This document shows, piece by piece, positions 1 through 10,018 of a DNA stretch of 22,242 nt. Origin of the DNA: Apostichopus californicus (Eukaryota; Echinodermata; Holothuroidea; Aspidochirotida; Stichopodidae); NCBI GenBank assembly GCA_020650975.1, contig JAIPMN010034506.1, positions 1 to 22,242 on the forward strand, written 5' to 3'. Below the pieces are notes generated by a model that was given only the letters and a program-made list of their open reading frames with translations, did no database searches and was not told the DNA's origin. Made by a program: the position numbers and the translations under genes. Numbering within the stretch: position 1 is the stretch's first letter; each line of letters starts with the position of its first letter.

Positions 1-130
1 AAAAAAGTGGGGGAACGTGCCCCCAGTGCCCCCCTCCCCCACTCCTACCCCCTGCCCCCAGAACAAAGTGAGATCACTTTCCTCCACCCCACCACAACCC
101 CCCCCCCCTCGCAAAATTAAAAAAACAAAT
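1..130. repeat. C-rich low-complexity DNA
   Basis: This stretch is almost entirely runs of C broken by a few other bases, followed by an A-rich run near 117-127. Such C/G-rich blocks are typical of the ends of some invertebrate DNA transposons, and similar blocks flank the element at 1012-1403. No terminal inverted repeat or target duplication can be defined because the window starts inside it. It lies in the first intron of the minus-strand gene whose exon begins at 437. Confidence 0.5.
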
Positions 131-184
131 CTAAACAAATGTTAAAGCAAAAAGACCAAAATAAAAGGCACTTTCAGACTATAC

Positions 185-437
185 CTTGCCTAGTTCCTTC
201 TTCCTCATCTATAATATCCCTCCAGTCCTGATTACAGCAAGACAATATACATTCATCCATGCTATCTTTGTGGAAACCGCCTAACATAACCATCTCTGAT
301 TTGGCTATATCTAACACTCTGTTGCTGCCTTCATTAGCATGGCAAGAACCTTCCGAGATGGGTTCAGTTTCCACATGTGAGGCTTGGCTTGTGAGACAAG
401 CCAGCATGAGGTAGAGAAAGGATACTTTAAACTTCAT
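185..437 (-). CDS. First coding exon of a secreted or type I membrane protein with a MANSC/MANEC-like domain (partial)
   Basis: The exon encodes 84 residues and one base of the next codon. It begins with a classic signal peptide: MKFK, then a hydrophobic stretch to about residue 19 with small residues at a likely cleavage site. C32, a VLD motif at 41-43, GGF at 53-55 and a D-E-C-x3-CC cluster (C63, C67, C68) follow. This spacing resembles the MANSC (MANEC) domain of HAI-1, LRP11 and MANSC1, whose pattern is a Cys, a V-L-D strand, a G-x-F turn and a C-x3-CC helix. The ATG at 437-435 is chosen because the frame upstream reaches only a GTG, and a TTCTTTCTAG acceptor-like site stands at about 462, implying a non-coding first exon. 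The donor is AAG|GTATAG at 185/184, which is not strong; the domain's later cysteines would lie on the next exon, outside the window. The assignment rests on motif resemblance only. Confidence 0.5.
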
Positions 438-510
438 TTTTCTTCTTTTATTCTGAAACACTAGAAAGAAAATAATATAGTTGTCAATACATTATACAGA
501 CATTCCAAGT

Positions 511-602
511 CACACGCATTTGGCGTGTGACACACGCATTTCCAGCCCTTCACACGCTCACACGCTACAGTATGTGCACTTTATCACACGCAATCCACAA
601 AC
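511..602. repeat. Cluster of CACACGC motifs
   Basis: The heptamer CACACGC, or CACACGCT/A, occurs repeatedly between 511 and 595. One copy forms a perfect 7-bp inverted repeat (CACACGC-atttg-GCGTGTG) at 512-530. The cluster lies 75 to 160 bp upstream of the minus-strand exon that begins at 437. It could be a decayed short tandem repeat or a set of binding sites; the sequence does not decide. Confidence 0.5.
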
Positions 603-1003
603 AATCTCCGAAAAATAGTGTGTGCAACCATGGAGCGAAATCCATATAACCCTAAGTCTAAAATCAGGTTAGCGGCATAATTAAAATATTTTTGGTTTCG
701 TCTAGCATTCACTGTTTAACCGATAAGTGCCCCTACGCATACGCTAGCTAGAGATTGAGAAGTGCGCTCCAATTTCCGATATAAATGTTCAATTATGTTA
801 ACAAGTGATTACTTTCATCGACTCAAGAAAAGTCTTTGTTGAGAATTGTCATGCTTGTTGAGTTCAATAATATATATATATGATGATGAAATTCTCAATA
901 TAAAATTACTCAGAGAAACTGAAAAAGAATGCACCATTTTGCATCTAGGCAGTCAAAAATACGAAAATTTTTCCAAAGGGGAGGGGGACACCCCCTCCCC
1001 TTA

Positions 1004-1411
1004 GACCCCTCCAGTGGCGGGGCGTCCATACAGTCAGGGGGGCGGATGCCCCCCCTGACGGACTCAAATGGATTGCTGGCGCCCTTTTCAGCTTTTTACT
1101 ACTTTTTACTTATTCACGATTATTGACTTTTTTATTGCGCTCTCATCTACCTAGTGACATTTGTCACATTCTGTGGGTGTAATTTTCTGACAAAATGGCA
1201 ATGACACCTATTTATTCTTCGTTTATCTGCAAATTAGCAAGGCCCCGAAAGGGTCATTTCCTGCGATCTAGGAAGTATCTTTACTCAAACATTTTCTGTG
1301 CGCTCCGCGCCAACCTGTGGTGGTGCTCCGCTTAGATAGTGTCAAAAGCGCCCCTACAAACCATTCTTGCCCCCCCTGACCAATAACCCTAGCTCCGCAA
1401 CTGGACCCCTC
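1004..1411 (+). mobile_element. hAT-type MITE, copy A (element 1012-1403)
   Basis: The 392-bp element begins CAGTGGCGGGGC and ends GCTCCGCAACTG, imperfect terminal inverted repeats of about 12 bp. It is bracketed by a perfect 8-bp target duplication, GACCCCTC, at 1004-1011 and 1404-1411. An 8-bp duplication with CAGTGGCG ends is the signature of hAT-superfamily non-autonomous elements. It has no transposase frame. The interior matches copy B (13063-13419) in reverse complement over nearly its whole length. Its target was an older C-rich element end: the sequences at 975-1011 and 1404-1425 read as one interrupted GC-rich block. Confidence 0.93.
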
Positions 1412-3070
1412 CCCCACTGCCGCTGATCACACTCATAAATTTTCCTCAATGTTGGAAAGTCTGCGTTATAGCTAATATACATGTGAGGAAATATGAAATG
1501 TGTAAAACCAAATTAGAACTTGAAAATCAATTGCTTAATGCCCTGTTTACAACTGATCCAACTTCATCCAAGGAATAATTTTTATAGTTTAGTATTACAT
1601 AGCAAAATGCTATGCTATGCAAACTCAGGCATGTGTTATAAACAAATGTAAATATGTATCTATACCTATTTGTAGTGCATCTTAATATCTTTGGTACTAC
1701 ACAACTTCATTCATTAATTTTTGATAAACAAGTTTAATTTACCTCAAAATGATACTAGTGTTTGGGTTCATAAGAAGTATTTATTCCAATTAAGAAGTTT
1801 ATAAGTTTTGCATCTTACAAGCTTTCATTTTTATTCTTAAACTTATTAACAAGTACTTAGCAATCTTTTATTGCATTGAAATCCTAATGCACTACATAGC
1901 AAATGTCACACCTGTTATGACTCTACCTAAAATGCCTGAAGGTTGCAAGTTCTTCTGTTTGCAAGTGGCCAATAAACATTTGTCCATTAAAACACCTTAT
2001 GTATATTCTACAATGAGGTCTAACATTAGGCTTTATGACTGCATCATACTTTCCTTCAAAACAAAAATAGCCTATGTTCCGTCAACTAATTTAAAAATAA
2101 GATCATCTCAAATGGATCACCACACTCCAAAGCCATTCCTTGCCTTCATTGACTGGAAGGGGCAACTAAAGTACCTAGGCTACTTTTATATGATTATGAA
2201 AACGTTTACAGTATAGCTCAAGTGTTTGAGATAGTATTAAATATTAAAGCCACAATAACAGATAGAAGAAACATTAACTACATTAGGACAAGAACAATTG
2301 CTAACAGTCAGAAATAGGCCCTATTGTTGCAACAACTCGATGAATGATTACGGAGTTTTCCAAACTGCTGATTTGAAACCAAACCATGTCTAGCACTTAG
2401 CCTAACTAGTAACTGTATATTGAAATAGTATATGCCTAGTAGCAAATATTTTTCACGGCATATAATTGTAAACGCCGTGTATTCCTATATTTTACTGACC
2501 TCTTTATACAGCAAATATTTCCGTAATTAATATGTCTGACTACTATGGCGTCCTTATAAATAAATAATTTGCGTTACTTTGTACCTCGCGCGCGATCACT
2601 GAAGGGTAAAGTTTGTTCAGCGACGTGGACATTGAACTGTACTCGACTTCTTGACATTTACATAGTAAATAACTCAGCCTGGTGCCCAGAGCGACGATAG
2701 GTAGGTAGACTGAAGCCTCTAGTTTGCATCGGTCTCCTAGGTCTATATCAGATATGTTATATTGTAATATCAACTGCTATTCGTTAATTGGCTAAGTAAT
2801 TTTGATTGTTATTTGATTCCCTCATGTCATTTCTATCTTTAATTTTAATTACGGTTAAATGAAACATTAAATTCCCCATGTAGAGAAACAGGTAGAAACG
2901 TTCATACATCGAAGCGTATTGGATATGATCCATCGCTTCGGTCATTATCTCGTCGCGTAACTACTACTCATGTTGCTCGCTTACGTACGTTTGGAGCAGA
3001 ATACAAAACTTCTTTTGAGATCTTGGGCTTAAATAACGTCATATTAATCTGCTGCATGTTTTTCGTCGAG

Positions 3071-3164
3071 ATGGCTCACTTGGGAATAAGACAGTGTTTA
3101 AAACTAGCAAATAATACCACATTATCGAGGGTGGGAAGTATATGTCAACTCTGTAACCGCACAT
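3071..3164 (+). CDS. MRPL21: MRPL21 coding exon 1 (mitochondrial presequence)
   Basis: This exon encodes residues 1-31 and one base of codon 32. MAHLGIRQCLKLANNTTLSR has several basic residues, no acidic ones and an amphipathic look, as expected for mitochondrial import. The start context GAGATGG is good (purine at -3, G at +4). An in-frame ATG also lies at 3056 and the frame stays open further upstream, so five more residues are possible. The donor is T|GTGAGT. Confidence 0.72.
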
Positions 3165-6100
3165 GTGAGTCAACTTCAGGCTTCGGCAAGGCCTAACGTT
3201 ACTTAAGTTGAAGCCTAGCCTTAGTTAGCCAAAAGTTAAGTGACAAATATAATTTACCTTTATTAACTCTATTTTAACTGTTTTAATGCTTTATACATTC
3301 TTGTGGAGGTTAAACCTAACTAGGGGCATTCGCAACCCTCGGTGAAAAACTTAGTAGGTTCTCTGTGACGGGTTTTCAATTCAGTAGTCAAATGGTTAAA
3401 GTTAGTCCTTTGTAACTGTAAGTTAGATGCATGTGAATTGCCCACAAGTACTGTAGGCTACAATTCACCCAATTTGTCAGATGAATTCTAGGCTTTGTCC
3501 TTTTACTACGATAAGCCTATCAGCAATGTTATCCACTCAGCATCAGAGTCAGGGTGAATAATGAATAGGCCTACTGCCTGCTCTCAGTGTGTTCATTTGG
3601 CTTCTGTATGAAAATGTGTCAGTCAGCTCGTTCACCAGGCAACAAACTTGGCATGTTTTCCTATTCGTTGAAAAGGCAAGCCAAATTGCCCAAAATTAAA
3701 TGTCATTCATACAATTTGCTCAGCTGCTGGGCAAATATTAACATAGGCTAGACTAGGCCTACTGTTGGGAACTTATATGGGAACCAAGGTATAGAGATAC
3801 ATCATCTACTGACTATAAATTGCGACACAGTTTGATTATCTGCAGTAAGAGTTGTGGGGTAGGCTGGTAGTGTTGTTATTATTTGTTATGTTGTTCATGA
3901 ACACTGCACATGGGAGATCCTATGAAGTAAAATAGTAGTGGTAGTGAGCTTGCAATATATTTTTGCACTCTACTGATTTTTATAAAGATTTTCATTATTG
4001 TAGCCTTGAGAACATTGCTATTGAAGATTTTTCATTTGTTGTCAGATTCATTTGCAAGCGTAGTCCCAACACACATTGCATCCCAAGTCAAATGCCAAAG
4101 GATACCATTGTCCAGCAGGTAAACTATAAATCCTTTATTTGTGAGGTTTGGAAAGATTACTTTCAAGATAGCTTTTCTGATGGTTTGTATAATAATAAGT
4201 AGTAACACATTTCAAATTTGTCCATATATGCTGTAATGCTGCCTAGTTTAATTTGCAGTACCTGTCTGTATTCTGTGCGTATTTTTGTCCCTTCTGTTAC
4301 TGTTACTTGTCATTTAGCCTCTGAAGAAGATCCTGCTACGATCGAAACATCAGGCCAACTTACTTTTACACATAGTTTAATTTGCTACAGATTTCATTTG
4401 ACACAAAAAAACTGGCATTCTACAGTAAGATGTGTTGTAATGGTATGGTTGATTATGTTGCGCGGAAAAATAGGTACCCCTACAAAAATCATCAAATTGG
4501 CGTTCCATATAATTTACAAGGACTTAAACGCACACTAAATCTGTACATGCGTGCCTATGTAGGAACGTACGTTCACCGGCGCTTGCTATTCTGCCAATTG
4601 AGCTGTCTGCATCATATGTTCTCTGTCTCCTTTCTGCAGGTAAGTTTACACAAATTATTAAATGTTAAACACCAATACTTCAACCAGTTGTATAAAAGCA
4701 CCTCTAGTTTTGATTGATTAAGTCTTGGTTGATGATGTTAAGGGAATCGATGGGATATTACAAGATTAAAATATGCTACCACTCGTGCAACGATGTCCCA
4801 GATTATTACGTATAACATTGTATGTTAGGTCAGCGAGTAGCACTTATTTGTCGTTAAATCCGTCATTTAAGGTTCGTATGTTGCATGGCTTGTGATCTGT
4901 GGTAATGTAAACAATCAATTAGGCTTAGTAATTCAAGTAGGGTAATTAGTGTATTTCATAAATGTTGATCACGTAGAGATCGTCAGTAAATTTGTACTGT
5001 TAAGCTAGGCTCGCTGTTCGTTCACTGTCTAACATAGGCCCAGACCTACTGTGTATTAAGTCACAGCGTGGGTATGGTATTTAATTACTGGAAGGGCGCC
5101 ACCAATTTTGTTTCATAATTAGGGGATTTCCCTAGATCAATATTTCAGAATCAATGTTGTCGTATTAATTGTGTTTTTCACTGGAAATGAGACAAATTAC
5201 TGCCAGTTAATCTAATAATAAAATTTGCTTGCTATTCTGCCAATTGAGCTGTCTGCGTCATATGTTCTCTGTCTCCTTTCTGCAGCCCTAAAGAGAACCA
5301 CCCCGGAATTCCCCTAACCCGGGGGTAACAATTAAAACATATGATAGTGGATAACATAAGGTTACCAGACATCTCCTATTTCTGAAGACAGTCCCCAGAT
5401 TTTATGGAACATCCACAGATTAAAAATGTCCATGGAAATGTCCATGGCTTTCATGTTCTGGCAGTCATTACTGATCATTCTTAAATTTGTAAAAAAGCCC
5501 AGAATAATATAAATTTGAAAGAAAAGCCTGTTCCTGAAGAATTTTTATAGAAATGTGGGTATTAGGCCATGGATCATTCTTGAAACATAGCATGATCATT
5601 CCTGTTTACAGATCTCAAAAGATTTTCTATAGCCCAGTAATATATCTCAATCTATGTGTCAGTTGTGAAGATTTTTTAAAAAATACCTTGTTTCCAAAAT
5701 TAAGAATCACGGATATAAGTCCAGTTTATTCCATTTTTCGGATTTTACTGATGCTCAAGCCTTAAACTCTGTAGAGGACATGATCCACAATGACCCGAAA
5801 ATGTTTAAAGTTGTCAAATGAATGGTGGGCTTCATTTCGTCTCTAAACTGTGAGTGGTAAATCACCATTGCGTAGTTCCAAGTGTACGTCAGAGTTTCTT
5901 CAAAGGAAATCTCAGTGATTTCAGATATCTAAATGTGTAAAATTCTTGTCAACAAGACAAAAATTTTCAAGCATATGTGCTTACATTGAGTATTTTAAAA
6001 TGTTGTACAGTGTAAGGTGGACCTAAATTACTTGTGTTCTTTGCCATTGGTAACAAAACCACTTCACATGATGTGCACATTTAAAAACAAGAACATGTCA

Positions 6101-9100
6101 CAAATATATTATTCATTTTACTTTTCTTTCAGAAATTTGCTTAGAAGTTATAGCTCTGAGGTTCTAGTTCCCTTTGCACATCGTCATGGTAAACTAAAGA
6201 TTGCTTTTAGCTTGTATCTTTGATTCTTTTGAGGTGCTCTACTTTTTCTGTTTTTATTTCCTTTTGTATGTCTCTCAATTTCCACACAAAGACTTTGTTG
6301 CCCTTTTTTATAGCATTTATCCACCTACCATGTTTGCAACAGTATTCACAAGCATTTTACTCATCTCGTCCAGATGAGGGGTTGTTGGAGTGGGGGGGGG
6401 GCAGGGATGGCATGAGGTTGTTGGATACATGATTTGGAGAACAGTAAGAATAGCTAAAAGCAATAATATACTAATCAGAGAAGAATTTGAAGTTTTAACA
6501 GAGCAAGATGTTATGTAATAAATTGGTCTAAACGATCATCTTTGTAGGAAATCTAGGCAGTCTTAGATTTTAAATTTGAGATGATCTTCGGAGTGAATAA
6601 AGATTGCTTTTTTTGTTCCCCCTTTCCTACTGAAGAAGTAATCAAGGATGTAAATGAGGAGATCAAGATGGACATTGGCCGAGTCTTTGCTGTTGTATTG
6701 ATTGGTGGATCGCAATTCAAAGTCACAGCTGAGGATTTAATTCAATTTGTCGGACACGTAGAAGCAGACGTTGGAGAGAGGATACGATTAGAAAAGGTAA
6801 ATCACCGTACCGTAATAATAATAATGTCGTTCAGTCAATTGTCAGATCACCGACAGTACAGTACAGATGCAGATTTAGATTCAGAATACTTCAGGTTACT
6901 TGCTTCCAATTAATCTAACATACACTGCAGGTAGTTTGAAGTTAAGGGCTTTCTTACCGTATTAAACAAGTCTTCAGCTCAGATTTGACTTTTACGAAAG
7001 TAAGCTGGTCATCTCTCAGAAACCAACAAGTTTCTGGAGGGTCGTTTGACCAGGAAGGTTGTTTTTCCAATTAGAATATATTCTTCAATTAGAATAAATA
7101 GAATATATCAGTAACTTCTTTTCCTGTGAATACGAATATACTGTACATATACAAATATGTTGTCTTCTGCCATGACACATTTTGTGATTGTTGATTCATT
7201 GTAATGTAGTTGTCCAACAAGAAATTCAGCTATGAAAGTACACACCAGATGACCATGCAATGTCACTAGTGTTGCTGTTAATGGGAGAGTATAAAATCAT
7301 CAAGGGGAGAGACCTACCTTAATGACATTTTTTTTTCATTTATGCTCAAAGTTTTTTTGTAGTGTTTCTTGTACAATAAAATGCATTTCTTATTTTTTGT
7401 ATATGTGTTTTCTATATTTGCAGGTATTACTTGTAGGTGGGGATAACTTTTCTGTAATTGGAAAACCTCTTCTCAGGTAAGTTAAAGCTTAATTCAATAT
7501 ACATTATACACACTGATTTATTCTGCCAAATATTTGTGAATTGATATCTCAAGTAATTTTTACATAAATTTAAGTGGTTGTAACTACTGATATTGTCAGA
7601 GGCTATTTATTTGAAATTGTCTTTTTAACAGAACAATTCCAATATTTTATTGGGAAGGGTTAAGAATGTTACTCAAACAATTGATCCCAGCAATGCAAGT
7701 CCTGATCAAAACTCCATTAACTGAGCAATTGTCTGTACTTCTATCAAAATTTATTCAATCTTTTCTCTATTATTTGTTCGGTGCAAAAGTTGTGTTGGAT
7801 TTGGGGTTGAATTTAGAGCAATTTACATTAAATTGTGAGTATTCAAAGAAGTCAGTGCAAAGTCCTGCCACTGCTTGACTTATCTCGACCCGACCTGACA
7901 CAACTCAATTATTATTACATGGAATCTTGGATAGTCAGGCAGTCTGGGTTTGCTTAAGACTTTGATTGATATCAAGACATTTGCAAGTTGCAAGTTAAGC
8001 TTTTTCATGACTGTGCAGTCGTCAATGTGTGCAGTGGTTCACTACTAAATCGGCACGATTTTCAAAAACGTATCCAATCACGGGGGATTAATAAATTTTC
8101 ATGTGAGTTGATGTGACCTTAGCTAGCTCCACTTTGTCAACAGCAAAAAGTCCTTGTGTGCACGGATAAGTCAGTCTGTGTGTGTGAGGTCAGTTAGTTT
8201 AAGGTACATTGGTCTTCATGACAATGGAAAACTAAGTCACCACGGTCGATTCGGGCAGGTTCATTAAGGCAGTGTGCAGCAGGCTTAAGAATGGACTTGT
8301 GCTGAATAAGAAAAAAACAGAATTATAAAGAAGGGGCAACTTAAACAACCTCAAAAGTCATTCTTCCACAGTTCGGACATGGTGAGAATAGAAGCCACCG
8401 TCGTGGAAAAGACGCTCTCAGAGAAGAAGATATTATTCAGATTCAAGAGGCGGATGAATTACAAGAGATACAAAGGTGACGAGATTCTCTAGATTGATGG
8501 TTGACATCTGCAAGTTGTCTCCTTGCTTCCCCTGCCTGTCCTGTGACATAGATAAATTGAAAAGGAATATATTCTGGTTCTGAACTTGATTACTCGACCA
8601 AGATGTCAGAATGCTTTTTTGCTTGCATCTTTACGTCAAAAAACGACATCCTCGTAGCATTTTGTGAAGATATGAATAATTTCAAGTTTTGCTGATGTTT
8701 GTTTCTCTTTCTCTGGCTCTCGTAGAAAATCAAGTGAGAATCGATCCTGCTCTAGATGAGCTCATTTTGACTGTGATAAACTTTTCCATTCCAATATTTT
8801 ATTGGGGGGGGGGGTGGGTGGGTGGATTCTAAAAATCTGTAACAAAACATAGCAGTGTGTTGGTTTGGTCTATCTGTTGTCAAGTATTATTTTGACTAAC
8901 AAAGCAAATCATTAAATATTTTTAACATATCCGTGGTCTTTTGGCATGGAATAACTAATCATGGCATTAACACAAGAAAATATCTGGACAAATAAAATTT
9001 GTCGAATCAAGAAGTAAATATCTTCTGTGGAATGTGCTGGGTATGGCAATGTTTTGAATATAAAGAATAACAGCAGCTTAAATCCCTTTTAACATTCTTC

Positions 9101-9859
9101 AATGGTGTAACAAGGTGTGTTTGAACACACAGCAAGACTTCAACGAAGATCTCACCATGATAAAAGAACACGTCTTGTCTTTATAAACTTGTTTTATAGT
9201 CTTTATTTTCTTATAGTTTTATAGACACAGCAAGAAAGCTTTTTTTTTTGATGGTTTGGAATGTAACAATGTGTGATTGAATTAATGTGCGCATCAACTG
9301 TACATGTGTAAGTGTGTTAAGATTGTTTATGGGTGTGTCGGTTGTGCATGTTGCTTGGGATGCGTGATTTGTTTGAATGGTGCATGTTTCGCGTGTTTTC
9401 TTTAAATAGGATTTGGAACGGATTGGGAGGCAGTTATTACTTAGAGTTTATAAAGAAGACGATGTGTTCTGTTATCTTGGTGTTACTTAGAGTTTGTAAA
9501 GACAAGACGCGTTCTGTTATCTTGGTAAGACTCCGTTGAAGTTTTGCAATTAATACACTTCGACGTGATGTCAAATGTAACCCCCTGTGATTGGACTCTT
9601 TATTTATTTGTTTCACATGGCAAGAAATGTATTGACAAGATTTATTTTGACATGTAATTTATTGATTGGTTCAGTTCTGTCAGTAAATCTTATCATGTCG
9701 CATCTTACGTGATTCCATGGTAGCTGATCCGAGGTTAGGTTTTATCCGTTAAAAAGTTTTGACTCGTTTTGTTTTTGCTTTTTCGTTCCAACAGAAATGT
9801 GGGCTCCTCTGACAGTTCTACGCATTAATACCATTGAAGTAAACGCTGTCCTTTCGTAG
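3071..9859 (+). CDS. MRPL21: Mitochondrial large ribosomal subunit protein bL21m (7 coding exons)
   Basis: This gene encodes the mitochondrial counterpart of bacterial ribosomal protein L21, which binds 23S-type rRNA in the large subunit in the matrix. Coding exons are 3071-3164, 4004-4118, 6133-6188, 6636-6796, 7424-7476, 8372-8475 and 9795-9859. They join in frame to 648 nt, 215 residues plus stop; human MRPL21 is about 205. Residues 1-70 are a Ser/Arg/Leu-rich, low-acid leader suited to a mitochondrial presequence. The L21 domain runs from about residue 100 to the end and includes [73 protein letters not shown] and the closing APLTVLRINTIEV. All introns are GT-AG. Exons 4-7 are secure; exons 1 and 2 rest on phase and presequence character. 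It converges with DHDH downstream. Confidence 0.94.
4004..4118 (+). CDS. MRPL21: MRPL21 coding exon 2 (leader region)
   Basis: The acceptor is TTCATTATTGTAG and the donor CAG|GTAAAC. It enters in phase 1 and leaves in phase 2, exactly what exons 1 and 3 need. It encodes residues 32-70, rich in Ser, Leu and basic residues, with no acidic residue except one Asp. This part of the protein is poorly conserved between animals, so homology cannot confirm it. Confidence 0.62.
4581..4639 (-). repeat. 59-bp dispersed repeat, copy 1 (tRNA-like D-arm on minus strand)
   Basis: This block is identical to 5227-5285 except at one position. On the minus strand it contains GCTCAATTGGCAGAA, very close to a tRNA A-box/D-arm, so both copies may be fragments of a tRNA-derived SINE. 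The plus strand ends in a polypyrimidine tract plus CTGCAG followed directly by GTAAGT, so it looks like an acceptor and a donor back to back. Confidence 0.7.
5227..5285 (-). repeat. 59-bp dispersed repeat, copy 2
   Basis: This is the direct repeat of 4581-4639 with one difference (G for A in TGCRTCATATG). The sequences on both sides of the two copies are unrelated, so the shared unit ends sharply at both edges. On the minus strand the tRNA-like segment runs into AAATTTTATTATTAG, which resembles a SINE tail or chance AT-rich DNA. Confidence 0.7.
6133..6188 (+). CDS. MRPL21: MRPL21 coding exon 3
   Basis: The acceptor is a strong TTTTCTTTCAG and the donor ATG|GTAAAC. It enters in phase 2 and leaves in phase 1. 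It encodes NLLRSYSSEVLVPFAHRH and the first base of E89. Together with exon 4 this gives RHE-VIKDVNEEI, matching the R-H-H-x-E-V-V-x-x-V-N-E segment that precedes the L21 domain in vertebrates. Confidence 0.88.
6636..6796 (+). CDS. MRPL21: MRPL21 coding exon 4 (start of L21 domain)
   Basis: The acceptor follows a long pyrimidine tract ending in CTACTGAAG; using it completes codon E89 from exon 3. The donor is AAG|GTAAAT in phase 0. It encodes residues 89-142, including [18 protein letters not shown], the conserved first strands of L21, and GERIRLEK. The frame stays open upstream to 6557, but the pyrimidine tract and the exon 3 phase favour this boundary. Confidence 0.93.
7424..7476 (+). CDS. 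MRPL21: MRPL21 coding exon 5
   Basis: The acceptor is TATATTTGCAG and the donor CAG|GTAAGT. It starts in phase 0 and ends in phase 2. It encodes residues 143-159, [17 protein letters not shown], one of the most conserved parts of L21 in bacteria and mitochondria. Confidence 0.95.
8372..8475 (+). CDS. MRPL21: MRPL21 coding exon 6
   Basis: The acceptor is TTCTTCCACAG and the donor AAG|GTGACG, a weaker site. It encodes residues 160-194, from [15 protein letters not shown] to the basic stretch [13 protein letters not shown], which corresponds to the rRNA-contacting loop of L21. It ends in phase 1. Confidence 0.95.
8476..9794. other. MRPL21 intron 6
   Basis: This 1.3-kb intron contains a G run at 8804-8814 and the tandem duplication at 9437-9526. 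A false acceptor at 8724-8725 in the same phase would read ENQVRIDPALDELIL and then run into the poly-G. It is not used in this model because 9795-9859 supplies the true C-terminus. Confidence 0.75.
9437..9526 (+). repeat. Tandem duplication of about 46 bp, two copies
   Basis: The unit starting TTACTTAGAGTTTRTAAAGA and ending GTTCTGTTATCTTGG occurs at 9437-9482 and again at 9483-9526, with a few substitutions and one small deletion. It lies inside MRPL21 intron 6. Confidence 0.85.
9795..9859 (+). CDS. MRPL21: MRPL21 coding exon 7 (C-terminus)
   Basis: The acceptor is TCGTTCCAACAG. It completes E195 and encodes MWAPLTVLRINTIEVNAVLS followed by TAG at 9857-9859. The T-V-L-R-I-N-x-I-E motif is the conserved C-terminal strand of mitochondrial L21. 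The phase agrees exactly with exon 6. Confidence 0.96.
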
Positions 9860-10018
9860 CAAACTGCCTTCCGGAGAAAACAAATGTGATGGTCATTCCT
9901 CCGACCAGATCCAGGAACCATTTGTCGGCTGAGCGATTCCAATGCCTCCATTGAGTAACGATTCCTTTAGCCGTAAACCAGGAATCAACCAAGAGACTTT
10001 CGAGTACAATGTTACCTT

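Larger units (their letters stand above)
438..3070. other. Intergenic region between the divergent MANSC-like gene and MRPL21
   Basis: Apart from the CACACGC cluster and the hAT MITE listed separately, I find no exon-like structure here. The open frames at 1887-2216 (plus) and 2543-2773 (minus) have no recognisable motif, no plausible splice partners and an AT-driven composition. The last few hundred bases before 3071 should hold the MRPL21 promoter and 5' UTR; I cannot identify a TATA box, initiator or transcription start with confidence. Confidence 0.6.
4119..6132. other. MRPL21 intron 2, holding repeats but no further exon
   Basis: This 2-kb intron contains the 59-bp duplication listed separately and a faint old repeat around 5345-5500. 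The open frames at 4218-4717 and 5553-5765 show no domain and are not needed to join exons 2 and 3, whose phases match directly. Confidence 0.6.

Noticed and set aside
929..1126. Open frame over the start of MITE copy A, and its counterpart at 13257-13448
   Set aside because: Both are translations of the non-coding MITE, with no conserved protein.
4218..4717. Overlapping open frames in MRPL21 intron 2
   Set aside because: Exons 2 and 3 join in phase without them. They overlap the 59-bp repeat and show no domain.
6581..6635. Upstream extension of MRPL21 exon 4 to an ATG at 6581
   Set aside because: The stretch is an intronic pyrimidine tract leading to the acceptor. Exon 3 joins in phase at 6636 and the resulting sequence matches vertebrate MRPL21.
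8726..8832. Alternative last exon of MRPL21 reading ENQVRIDPALDELIL
   Set aside because: It has the right phase and an AG, but the peptide then runs into a poly-G tract giving a glycine tail. The exon at 9795-9859 gives the conserved TVLRINTIEV terminus instead.
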